Below are positions 1 through 6,189 of a stretch of DNA of 8,000 nt, piece by piece. The notes under the pieces are model-generated. The model was not told the origin of the DNA. It worked only from the letters and a program-made list of their open reading frames with translations, and did no database searches. Position 1 is the stretch's first letter. Each line of letters begins with the position of its first letter. The translations under genes and the position numbers were made by a program. The stretch comes from an uncultured Burkholderiales bacterium (lineage in GTDB: Bacteria; Pseudomonadota; Gammaproteobacteria; Burkholderiales; Burkholderiaceae_C): the NCBI GenBank assembly GCA_903871865.1, contig CAIQIL010000586.1, positions 1 to 8,000 on the forward strand. Reading direction: 5' to 3'.

Positions 1-619
1 CCAAGCCCAGGGCCATCAGGGCCCAGGTGCCGGGCTCGGGGATGGCCGGTGGCGTGAACTTGGGGGTGAACTTCACGCCGACCACGAAGTCGTCGAAGTC
101 ACGGTCGCCCAGCGTGCTGCCGGGGCGCTTGTCGTTGAAGCCGACGACGAAGTCGAAGTTGCCGTACTTCGCGGTGTTCACGGCGGGCATGAAGGCCATC
201 GAGCCGATGCTGCTGCCGTTGGTGTAGGTGGTGGCGTCCCAGCCGAACAGGCCGGCGTAGTTCGTGAAGCTGAAGTTCACGGCGCCGGCGGCGATGTTGG
301 CGCTCAGGGCGCTGCCGATGGGCAGGCCTTGGGTGAGGTGCTGGCCATTGAAGTTGAAGGCATTGACGTATGCCGACTCGTGGCCCAGGTAGGTGAAGCT
401 GATGGTGCCGGCCGTCAGGGCGGTCAGCGTGCCGGTGTCGCCCTGGCTCAGGACGCCGGTGCTCACCGAGGCGCTGCCGTCGTAGCCGCTGAAGGACACG
501 GCGGTGGCGCCGCCGATGCTCAGGCCGCCCTGCGTGGCGCTGCCCAGGACGGCGGGCGTGGCGTGCGCGCTGGCAGCGGCACAGCACAGGGACAAGGCGG
601 TGATCAGTTGGCGGTTCAT
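1..619 (-). CDS. PEP-CTERM sorting domain protein (C-terminus cut by window edge)
   Basis: 206 codons are visible from an ATG at 619-617, with a Shine-Dalgarno-like AGGA 5 bases upstream (complement of 625-628). Residues 1-20 (MNRQLITALSLCCAAASAHA) are a Sec signal peptide with an AHA cleavage motif. The mature part is rich in Gly, Ser, Thr and Asn. An acidic motif, GDRDFDDFVVGV, lies at residues 171-182 and resembles motifs found near the C-terminus of many PEP-CTERM proteins. The visible end, AIPEPGTWALMALGL at residues 192-206, is the PEP box and the start of the hydrophobic helix; the basic tail should lie beyond the edge. In this family the C-terminal signal is recognised by an exosortase at the inner membrane, and the systems are linked to exopolysaccharide production. 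The exact role of this protein is unknown. It is divergent from an EPS-type operon, which fits a matrix or surface protein. The family call is secure; the function is not. Confidence 0.9.
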   Translation of the reverse strand, partial: MNRQLITALSLCCAAASAHATPAVLGSATQGGLSIGGATAVSFSGYDGSASVSTGVLSQGDTGTLTALTAGTISFTYLGHESAYVNAFNFNGQHLTQGLPIGSALSANIAAGAVNFSFTNYAGLFGWDATTYTNGSSIGSMAFMPAVNTAKYGNFDFVVGFNDKRPGSTLGDRDFDDFVVGVKFTPKFTPPAIPEPGTWALMALGL

Positions 620-699
620 GGGATTCCTGGAGATTGTGTGGACGCTGCGCGGCCTTTAAGGGTTTACGCGAGCATCCTACCCCAGGCGGTGCGATGCGC

Positions 700-715
700 G
701 GCACCCTCCAGGCCA
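700..715 (-). promoter_or_regulatory. possible sigma-54-type promoter for the PEP-CTERM gene
   Basis: Read on the minus strand from 715 to 700, TGGCCTGGAGGGTGCC has the invariant GG-N10-GC spacing of -24/-12 promoters. It matches TGGC at -24 and three of four bases at -12. It would start transcription about 70 bases upstream of the ATG at 619. PEP-CTERM genes in some floc-forming betaproteobacteria are known to depend on RpoN with PrsK/PrsR, which makes the site plausible. The match is imperfect, and GG-N10-GC occurs often by chance in GC-rich DNA. Confidence 0.25.
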
Positions 716-735
716 GGGGTGGATTTGGCGACGAG

Positions 736-751
736 TGTGACATGCATCACG
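736..751. promoter_or_regulatory. Crp/FNR-family-like palindrome in the divergent control region
   Basis: TGTGACATGCATCACG matches the Crp consensus TGTGA-N6-TCACA at 9 of 10 defined positions, with the correct 6-base spacer. It lies 69 bases upstream of the acyltransferase ATG and 116 bases upstream of the PEP-CTERM ATG, so one bound dimer could act on both transcripts. Crp/Clp-type regulators control exopolysaccharide genes in many proteobacteria. Binding here is inferred from sequence only, and no convincing sigma-70 promoter was found beside it to fix an activator or repressor geometry. Confidence 0.45.
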
Positions 752-820
752 CTCGGTCGCTCTGGCGAACAGGGGCGTGATTTCCGCCGACAATCTCAGG
801 CGTCCGTACCTTTTCGCCCC

Positions 821-1474
821 ATGACCCCCCTGAGCCACTTCCTCAAGCAGCCGCTGGTGCGCGTGCTGTCGGTGTTCACCGGCCCCCGCACCGTGTACGG
901 CTGGCGCAATGCCGATGGCAGCTTCCAGCCGCACACGCGGGTGAGCACGCACAGCTGCATCGAGGGCAAGGAGGGCTTGGTGCTGCAGGACCACGTCTTC
1001 GTGGGGCACTTCAACCGCCTGGACGGCTCCAACGGCCTGCTGATCGAAGAGGGCGTGCAGGTCACCAACTACGTGTCCATCCTCAGCCACTCCAGCCACC
1101 GCGCGGTGCGCATCATGGGCCGCCGCTACATCACCGACCCGAAGCCCGCCGGCTACGTGCGCCGCGCCACCCGCGTGGGTGCCTACAGCTTCCTGGGCCC
1201 GCACAGCGTGATCGCGCCGGGCGCACAGATCGGCAAGGGCGTCATCGTGCAGGGCTACAGCTTCGTGTCGGGCTCGGTGCCCGATTTCGCCATCCTGGGC
1301 CCGCAAGGCCATGGCCGCCCGGCCGTGGTGATCGGCGACACGCGCGAGCTCGACGGCCCGCTGCTGCTGCGCCACCCCGAGCTGCACGCCGTCTACGCCC
1401 AATGGGCCGGCAAGGACCACCTGCGCCGTGCCTTGCAATCCGCTGAGCCCGGCCACCCGAAAGCCCCCGCATGA
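821..1474 (+). CDS. left-handed beta-helix acyltransferase (WcaF/LacA-like)
   Basis: 217 residues; probably transfers an acetyl or other acyl group from an acyl donor to a sugar of the glycan made by this operon. The C-terminal half carries hexapeptide-type repeats (residues about 119-160, for example VGAYSFLGPHSVIAPGAQIG), typical of trimeric left-handed beta-helix acyltransferases. The segment SILSHSSH at residues 86-93 contains the His residues most likely to include the catalytic base. The N-terminal half (residues 40-85) shows a looser repeat. The frame is open upstream to 329, but that part runs antisense through the PEP-CTERM gene and the divergent control region, so the ATG at 821 was chosen even though no good Shine-Dalgarno precedes it. 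The stop overlaps the next start in ATGA (1471-1474), implying translational coupling. The acceptor sugar and acyl donor cannot be read from sequence. Confidence 0.85.
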   Translation: MTPLSHFLKQPLVRVLSVFTGPRTVYGWRNADGSFQPHTRVSTHSCIEGKEGLVLQDHVFVGHFNRLDGSNGLLIEEGVQVTNYVSILSHSSHRAVRIMGRRYITDPKPAGYVRRATRVGAYSFLGPHSVIAPGAQIGKGVIVQGYSFVSGSVPDFAILGPQGHGRPAVVIGDTRELDGPLLLRHPELHAVYAQWAGKDHLRRALQSAEPGHPKAPA

Positions 1475-2610
1475 GCACCCCGCACCCCGACGTCGGCACC
1501 CGCATCCTGTTTTTTGCCGATGCGTCCAGCGTGCACACGCGCCGCTGGGTGGCCGCCGTGGTGGAGCGCGGCGCCCAGGCCATCGTCATCACCCGCCAGC
1601 CGGCCGAGGTGCCGGGCGCGACCGAGGTCATCGCCATCGCGCCGGGCAGCGACAAGCTGACGTGGTTCAAGGCCCTGCCCGAGGTGCGCCGCGTGGCCCG
1701 CGAGGTGGCCGCGCGCTTCCAGCCCACGCTGGTGCACGGCCACTACGTGACCTCGTATGGCCTGTGGGCGGCGGTGTGCGGCCTGAAGCTGCCCACGGTG
1801 CTGACCGCCTGGGGCAGCGACATCCTCGTGACGCCGCGCGACAGCCGCCTGATGCGCCTGGTGGTGGCCTGGTCGCTGCGCCACGCCGACCTGATCACGG
1901 CCGATTCCTTCGACATGATCGACGAGATCGCGCGTTACCACCCGCAGGCGCCTTGCCACCAGATTTTGTGGGGGGCCGACACCGACGTGTTCACGCCTTC
2001 CGACACCGCCGCCGACCCCACCCACTTCGACATCGTCAGCCTGCGCAGCTGGGAGCCGAACTACAACATCGACACCATCGTCGAAGGCTTCGCGCAGTTC
2101 GCTGCGCAACGCCCGCAGGCCCGTGCGCGCCTGCACCTGCTGGGCGGCGGCAGCCTGAGCGATGCCCTGCACGCGCAAGTGGCCCAGCTTGGCCTGCAAG
2201 ACCAGGTGCAGTTCCACGGCCGCGTCAACGACGTGCAGATGGTGCAAGCCATCCAGCAAAGCCGGGTGTCGGTGTCGGTGCCCACCTCGGACGCCACCTC
2301 GGTGTCGGTGCTGGAGTCCATGGCCTGCGGCCTGCCCGTGCTGGCCTCCGACCTGCCGGCCAACCGCCAGTGGGTCGATGACCAAGGCGGCTGGGTCGTG
2401 CCCGTGCGCGACGCCGAGGCCCTCACGCAAGCTTTGCTGCTGGCCCACGACCACCCCGCGCAGTCGGCCCAGATGGGCCTGCACAACCGCGAGCGCATCG
2501 AGCGCGACGCCTCGCGCCGCGGCCAGATGGACGCCATGTGGCGCCTCTACCAGCGCCTGCTCCACCCCACCGTGCCGCGCCAGCAGCGCAAGCGCGCGGT
2601 GACGGGTTGA
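1471..2610 (+). CDS. GT4 family glycosyltransferase (GT-B fold)
   Basis: 379 residues; predicted retaining glycosyltransferase that adds a sugar from a nucleotide donor to a lipid-linked or polysaccharide acceptor at the cytoplasmic face. The N-terminal acceptor domain has a His-containing loop (DASSVHTRRW, residues 17-26) and the segment HGHYVTSYGLW (89-99). The C-terminal donor domain carries LHLLGGGSLSDAL (221-233) and SVLESMACGLPVLAS (279-293). The usual EX7E motif appears as D274-x7-E282, so the first acidic residue is Asp, a change seen in some GT4 subgroups. No membrane segment is evident, and the C-terminus is basic. The gene starts inside the stop of the acyltransferase and ends 20 bases before the next glycosyltransferase. 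The family is clear; the transferred sugar and linkage are not. Confidence 0.9.
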   Translation: MSTPHPDVGTRILFFADASSVHTRRWVAAVVERGAQAIVITRQPAEVPGATEVIAIAPGSDKLTWFKALPEVRRVAREVAARFQPTLVHGHYVTSYGLWAAVCGLKLPTVLTAWGSDILVTPRDSRLMRLVVAWSLRHADLITADSFDMIDEIARYHPQAPCHQILWGADTDVFTPSDTAADPTHFDIVSLRSWEPNYNIDTIVEGFAQFAAQRPQARARLHLLGGGSLSDALHAQVAQLGLQDQVQFHGRVNDVQMVQAIQQSRVSVSVPTSDATSVSVLESMACGLPVLASDLPANRQWVDDQGGWVVPVRDAEALTQALLLAHDHPAQSAQMGLHNRERIERDASRRGQMDAMWRLYQRLLHPTVPRQQRKRAVTG

Positions 2611-2630
2611 ATGCCCCAGTGACCCCTCCG

Positions 2631-3719
2631 ATGCACATCTCCGTCATCGTGCCCTGCCGCAACGAAGCGGCCCACATCCGAGCCTTCTGCGAGAGCGTGG
2701 CCGAGCAGCAGCTGCCGGCGGACGTCGCGCTGGAGGTCTGGGTCGCCGATGGCATGAGCAACGACGGCACGCGCGAGCTGCTGGCGGCCTGGTGCGCCGG
2801 GGATGCCCGCTTCCACGTCATCGACAACCCGGGCCGCATCGTCTCGACCGGGCTGAACCGCTGCATCGCACACGCCACGGGCGACTTCATCGTGCGCCTC
2901 GATGTGCACACGGTGTACGCGCCCGACTACATCGCCCAGTGCCTGGCCACCTGGCAGGCCACCGGTGCAGACAACGTGGGCGGCCCCTGGTGCGCGCAAG
3001 GGGCAGAGGGCAAGGGGGGCACCGTGCAGCGCGCCGTGGCCGCCGCCTTCCAGTCGAAGTGGGTGTCGGGCGGGGCGCGTTCGCGCGATGTGGGCTTCAG
3101 TGGCGAGGTCGACACCGTGTACCTGGGCGCCTGGCCGCGCAGCACCTTCGAGCGCTTCGGCGGCTTCGACGAGACCCTCGTGCGCAACCAGGACGACGAA
3201 CACAACCTGCGCATCCACCAGGGCGGCGGGCGCATCTGGCAATCGGCCAGCATCCGCTCGGTGTACTTCCCGCGCAGCAGCAAGCGCGATGTCTTCCGCC
3301 AGTACCGCCAGTACGGCTACTGGAAGCCCTTCGTCATGCGCAAGCACGGCCAGGCCGCGGCCTTGCGCCACCTCGTCCCCGGCCTGTTCGTGGCGGCGCT
3401 GCTGCTGTGCCTGATGCTGATGCTGCTGGGTGCCGCGGTGAGCTACCTGCTGCCGCCCGCCGCCGACTACCGCCTGGCCGCGCTGTGGCTGGCCGCACTC
3501 GGCGCCGGTGGCCTGATGGCCCTGAGCACGCTGTACGGCGCCGCGGTGTTCGCCGTGAGCACCGCGATCAGCCGCGAGGCCGGCCGCGACCTCTGGTGGC
3601 ACCTGCCCGATGTGATCGCCGCCTACCACTTCGGCTACGGCCTGGGCTCGCTGCGTGGCTGGTGGGATGCGCTGGTGCGCCGCCGCCCCGACCCTGCCTT
3701 CGGTCGCCTGACCCGATGA
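2631..3719 (+). CDS. GT2 family glycosyltransferase, ExoA-like, with C-terminal membrane segments
   Basis: 362 residues from ATG 2631; an in-frame GTG at 2619 would add four residues. The N-terminus [12 protein letters not shown] is the classic GT-A start. Donor-binding motifs are [10 protein letters not shown] (residues 38-47, Asp40) and RLDVH (89-93), a DxH variant of the metal-binding DxD motif also found in ExoA-type enzymes. The likely catalytic acidic cluster is NQDDEHN (186-192), followed by QYRQYGYWK (224-232) in the place of a QxxRW-like motif. Two hydrophobic stretches at about 248-274 and 281-313 anchor the protein in the inner membrane. ExoA in succinoglycan synthesis adds a beta-linked sugar to a lipid-linked intermediate; a comparable step is inferred here. 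The gene is 20 bases after the GT4 gene and shares its direction. Confidence 0.88.
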   Translation: MHISVIVPCRNEAAHIRAFCESVAEQQLPADVALEVWVADGMSNDGTRELLAAWCAGDARFHVIDNPGRIVSTGLNRCIAHATGDFIVRLDVHTVYAPDYIAQCLATWQATGADNVGGPWCAQGAEGKGGTVQRAVAAAFQSKWVSGGARSRDVGFSGEVDTVYLGAWPRSTFERFGGFDETLVRNQDDEHNLRIHQGGGRIWQSASIRSVYFPRSSKRDVFRQYRQYGYWKPFVMRKHGQAAALRHLVPGLFVAALLLCLMLMLLGAAVSYLLPPAADYRLAALWLAALGAGGLMALSTLYGAAVFAVSTAISREAGRDLWWHLPDVIAAYHFGYGLGSLRGWWDALVRRRPDPAFGRLTR

Positions 3720-3744
3720 ACTGAAAGACCGCCCCAAGACCGCC

Positions 3745-4950
3745 ATGAGCATCGACCACAAGCCCCCCTTCCTGCCCTTTGCCCTGCCCGAGATCGGTGA
3801 AGAAGAAATCGCCGAGGTGGTGGACACCCTGCGCTCCGGCTGGGTCACCACCGGCCCCAAGGCGCGCCAGTTCGAGCAGGCCTTCGCGGCCTACCTGATC
3901 CACCATGGCAATGCTGAAGGCACGGGCGAGCTGCACGCCATCGCCGTCAACTCGGCCACGGCCGGTTTGCACCTGGCGCTCGAAGCGCTGGGCATCGGCC
4001 CGGGCGACGAGGTCATCACCACCACCCACACCTTCACGGCCACGGCCGAGGTGGTGCGCTACCTGGGTGCCGACGTCAAGCTCGTGGACATCGACCCGGC
4101 CACGCTGAACATCGACCCGGCCGCCATCGAGGCCGCCATCACGCCGCGCACCAAGGCCATCATGCCGGTGCACTACGCCGGCCTGGCGGTGGACATGGAC
4201 GCCATCTCGGCGATTGCGCGCAAGCACGGCTTGAAGGTCGTGGAAGACGCCGCCCACGCCCTGCCCACCACCTGGCAGGGCCGCCTGATCGGCAACCACG
4301 CGTCTGACGCCATTGTCTTCAGCTTCTACGCCAACAAGACGATGACGACGGGCGAGGGCGGCATGCTGGTCACGCGCAACGCCGCGCTGGCCGCGCGCGC
4401 CAAGGTCATGCGCCTGCACGGCATCAACCGCGATGCCTTCGACCGCTTCACCGCCAAGGTGCCCAGCTGGTATTACGAAATCGTCGCGCCCGGCTTCAAG
4501 TACAACCTGACCGACATCGCGGCCAGCCTGGGCCTGCACCAGCTCAAGCGCATCGACGGCTTCCAGGCCCAACGCGAGCACATCGCCCAGCGCTTCGACG
4601 CCGCCCTGGCCGACCTGCCCCTGGTGCTGCCCCCGCGGCCCGTGCACGAAGGCGACGTCCACGCCTGGCACCTCTACGTGGTGCGCCTGAGCGACGAGGC
4701 CATCGCCCAAGGCATCACCCGCGACGGCTTCATCGAGAGCCTGTTCGCCGATGGCATCGGCGTGAGCGTGCACTACATCCCGCTGCACCTGCACCCGTAT
4801 TGGAAGGACCGCTACGGCCTGCAGCCCGAGACCTTCCCGCACAGCCAGAAGGCTTACGAGCGCATGGTCAGCCTGCCGCTGTACACCCGCATGAGCGAGG
4901 CCGACACCGACCGCGTGATCGCGGCCGTGCGCAAGGCCTGCGGCCGTTGA
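3745..4950 (+). CDS. DegT/DnrJ/EryC1/StrS family PLP-dependent sugar aminotransferase
   Basis: 401 residues, about the normal family length. The enzyme should transfer an amino group, usually from glutamate, to a keto-sugar nucleotide, giving an amino sugar for the glycan. Residue K198 in [16 protein letters not shown] (192-207) is the PLP Schiff-base lysine. Other family marks are [10 protein letters not shown] (29-38), [20 protein letters not shown] (69-88), [11 protein letters not shown] (91-101) and VVEDAAHA (165-172), where Asp168 should contact the PLP ring nitrogen. [11 protein letters not shown] (343-353) is the conserved C-terminal motif of nucleotide-sugar aminotransferases. A 25-base gap separates it from the GT2 gene. 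The dehydratase that makes the keto-sugar is not in the window. PglE/PseC/WecE-type substrates are all possible; the sequence alone does not decide. Confidence 0.93.
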   Translation: MSIDHKPPFLPFALPEIGEEEIAEVVDTLRSGWVTTGPKARQFEQAFAAYLIHHGNAEGTGELHAIAVNSATAGLHLALEALGIGPGDEVITTTHTFTATAEVVRYLGADVKLVDIDPATLNIDPAAIEAAITPRTKAIMPVHYAGLAVDMDAISAIARKHGLKVVEDAAHALPTTWQGRLIGNHASDAIVFSFYANKTMTTGEGGMLVTRNAALAARAKVMRLHGINRDAFDRFTAKVPSWYYEIVAPGFKYNLTDIAASLGLHQLKRIDGFQAQREHIAQRFDAALADLPLVLPPRPVHEGDVHAWHLYVVRLSDEAIAQGITRDGFIESLFADGIGVSVHYIPLHLHPYWKDRYGLQPETFPHSQKAYERMVSLPLYTRMSEADTDRVIAAVRKACGR

Positions 4951-4999
4951 TGGCGGTGATGGCGTTGATGACGGTGATGGCGTAGGCGACAGTGATGGC
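4946..4999 (+). repeat. 18-bp tandem repeat, three copies, bridging a stop and a start codon
   Basis: Copies lie at 4946-4963, 4964-4981 and 4982-4999. Each is itself two 9-base halves of the form GTTGATGGC / GGTGATGGC. Copies 1 and 2 differ at one base (a G to A in the first half). Copy 3 has diverged in its first half (GTAGGCGAC) but keeps GTGATGGC. The first copy contains the aminotransferase stop TGA (4948-4950) and the last contains the sugar-transferase ATG (4995). ATGs at 4959 and 4977 are in frame with 4995 but are closed by TAG at 4983-4985. Confidence 0.85.
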
Positions 5000-5618
5000 C
5001 AAGCGTTTGTTCGACGTGCTGCTGTCCAGCATCGGCCTCTTGCTGCTGATGCCGCTGCTGGGCCTGATCGCGCTGTGCGTGAAGCTGGACTCGCCCGGGC
5101 CAGTGATGTTCCGCCAGGAGCGCGTGGGCCGCTTCGGCCAACCTTTTCGCATCCACAAGTTCCGCACCATGCGGCATGTGGCGAACCTGGGGAATGCTGT
5201 GCCTGGCCAGCCCAGCCAGGGCCTGCAGATCACGGTGGGGGCCGACCGCCGCATCACCCGCGTGGGCCACTTCCTGCGCGCCTCCAAGCTCGACGAGCTG
5301 CCCCAGCTGCTGGACGTGTGGCTGGGTGACATGAGCCTGGTGGGGCCGCGCCCCGAGGTGCCGCGCTACGTGGCGCACTACCCCGCGGCCCTGCGCGAGA
5401 AGGTGCTGTCGGTGCGCCCGGGCATCACCGACATCGCTTCCATCGAGTACCGCGACGAAAGCAGCGTGCTGGCCCGCGCCAGCGACCCCGAGCAGGCCTA
5501 CATCCACGAGGTGCTGCCGCACAAGCTGGCCCTGGCCGCGCAGTATGTGGACGAGTCCTCGCTGTGGCTGGACGTGCGCCTGATCGCGCGCACGGTGCTG
5601 GCCATCGTGGGCCGCTGA
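4995..5618 (+). CDS. polyprenyl-phosphate sugar-1-phosphate transferase (PglC/WcaJ/WbaP catalytic domain type)
   Basis: 207 residues from ATG 4995; a GTG at 4992 would add one residue. This is the small monotopic form, with only the catalytic core and no extra N-terminal membrane domain. Residues 4-30 form the hydrophobic re-entrant hairpin. It is followed by DSPGPVMFRQERVG (32-45), FRIHKFRTMR (51-60), SKLDELPQLLDVW (97-109) with the Asp100-Glu101 catalytic pair, GDMSLVGPRPE (111-121) and VRPGITDIASIEYRDE (140-155). The family moves a phosphosugar from a UDP-sugar onto undecaprenyl phosphate, the first membrane step of glycan assembly. Next to the aminotransferase, an amino sugar such as a bacillosamine-like or QuiNAc-type residue is a reasonable guess for the first sugar, but this is inference. 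Its start lies inside the 18-bp repeat, and the next gene begins 5 bases after its stop. Confidence 0.93.
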   Translation: MAKRLFDVLLSSIGLLLLMPLLGLIALCVKLDSPGPVMFRQERVGRFGQPFRIHKFRTMRHVANLGNAVPGQPSQGLQITVGADRRITRVGHFLRASKLDELPQLLDVWLGDMSLVGPRPEVPRYVAHYPAALREKVLSVRPGITDIASIEYRDESSVLARASDPEQAYIHEVLPHKLALAAQYVDESSLWLDVRLIARTVLAIVGR

Positions 5619-5623
5619 ACCCC

Positions 5624-5941
5624 ATGGTCGAACTGGCTTTGCTGGCGGTGCTGGTGGGCGGGGGCGCCTGGTACGTGCTGTCGCGCCGCCAGGGCCTGGA
5701 CGAGGCCGCGCGCCAACTGCGCACCGCCACCACCACGCCCGATGGCTTCGACGGCGCCCAGGCCACGGTGCTGAGCGAAACGCTGGCGCCCCAAGGCGAT
5801 GCCCACACCGGCCCCTGGCTGCGCGTGAGCAGTGTGTGCCGCATGCCCGACGGCGGCCTGTGGCAGGTGGTGGTGGAAACGGCGCGCACCGGCGCCGAGG
5901 CGCGCAGCACCGCGCAGAAAGTGCCGTCCGAGGCACTTTGA
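5624..5941 (+). CDS. small single-span protein of unknown function
   Basis: 105 residues from ATG 5624, 5 bases after the sugar-transferase stop, so it is probably translated by coupling. No family is recognised. Residues 1-20 (MVELALLAVLVGGGAWYVLS) form one hydrophobic helix followed by RRQ, consistent with an N-in anchor or an uncleaved signal. The remaining 80 or so residues are soluble and look like one small domain ending in alternating hydrophobic strands (WLRVSSVCRM, LWQVVVETAR). The 3' end is unusual: the stop TGA (5939-5941) lies inside the first unit of the 21-bp hairpin array, so the last few residues are encoded by repeat sequence. Because of its position it may assist the glycan machinery, but no motif shows this. 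It is credible as a gene from its phase with the operon and its sensible protein composition. Confidence 0.65.
   Translation: MVELALLAVLVGGGAWYVLSRRQGLDEAARQLRTATTTPDGFDGAQATVLSETLAPQGDAHTGPWLRVSSVCRMPDGGLWQVVVETARTGAEARSTAQKVPSEAL
5918..5939 (+). terminator. possible terminator-like inverted repeat at the operon end
   Basis: AAAGTGCC (5918-5925) and GGCACTTT (5932-5939) are perfect 8-bp complements around a 6-base loop, at the very end of the last operon gene. The A-run before and T-run after the stem resemble a compact bidirectional terminator, but only three Ts follow and the stem is short. It overlaps the first unit of the 21-bp array. Confidence 0.35.
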
Positions 5942-6180
5942 GCGGCAGCGGCGCCCCTTTCAGGGGCGTGGGTGCCGCAAAAAGCGGCACGCGTGTCGTG
6001 GAAAGCGACAGCGCTGTCGCAAAAAGCGAGGACCGTGTCGTGAAAAGCGCGTCTGACGCCGCTTTGAGGGGCAGCGTTGTCGCAAAAAGCGCGTGCGCTG
6101 TCGCGAAAAGCGAGTCCGTTGCCGCTTTTTGCGGCACGTGCGCCCCTTTTTGGGGCATCGGTGCCGCTTTCAGCGGCAAT
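5929..6180. repeat. array of 12 tandem 21-bp palindromic (hairpin) units
   Basis: Twelve units of exactly 21 bp start at 5929, 5950, 5971, 5992, 6013, 6034, 6055, 6076, 6097, 6118, 6139 and 6160. There are no indels or spacers. A typical unit (5972-5990) is GTGCCGC-AAAAA-GCGGCAC. The loops are A-rich in units 3, 4, 5, 6, 8 and 9 and T-rich in the others, so units of both orientations are mixed. Paired stem positions co-vary: unit positions 7:15 are G-C in most units but C-G in units 2 and 11; 5:17 are C-G or T-A; 3:19 are T-A or C-G. Some units (1, 6, 7) are degenerate. The array fills the whole gap between the convergent operon end and the integrase stop (6190). Both strands can be read as open heptad-repeat frames, a trivial result of the 21-base period. 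Function is unknown; bidirectional termination, protein binding or DNA curvature are candidates. Confidence 0.9.
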
Positions 6181-6189
6181 GGGGTTGAA

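Noticed and set aside
774..787. Second GG-N10-GC element upstream of the acyltransferase (sigma-54-like)
   Set aside because: Only the spacing and a few bases match, with CC in place of TT at -12; too weak in GC-rich DNA.
329..820. N-terminal extension of the acyltransferase frame back to 329
   Set aside because: This part is antisense to the PEP-CTERM gene and crosses the divergent control region. Its translation is low-complexity Gly/Ala/Arg without any domain, and family resemblance starts at the ATG at 821.
1393..2565. Long minus-strand open frame opposite the GT4 gene
   Set aside because: It is a GC-rich shadow: His, Ala, Gly and Arg-rich protein with no motifs, opposite a gene with clear GT4 signatures.
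2547..3860. Long minus-strand open frame opposite the GT2 and aminotransferase genes
   Set aside because: It crosses a gene junction on the other strand, has no recognisable domain and has the composition of a shadow frame.
3568..4842. Long minus-strand open frame opposite the aminotransferase
   Set aside because: Val, Gly, Ala and Asp-rich mirror of a well-supported PLP enzyme; no motif or start signal.
4854..6179. 441-codon minus-strand open frame beginning with heptad repeats
   Set aside because: It starts at a TTG in the hairpin array and then runs antisense through two plus-strand genes. The repeats are explained by the 21-bp DNA period.
5929..6180. CRISPR array
   Set aside because: The repeats are contiguous with no spacers, 21 bp long, and there are no cas genes.
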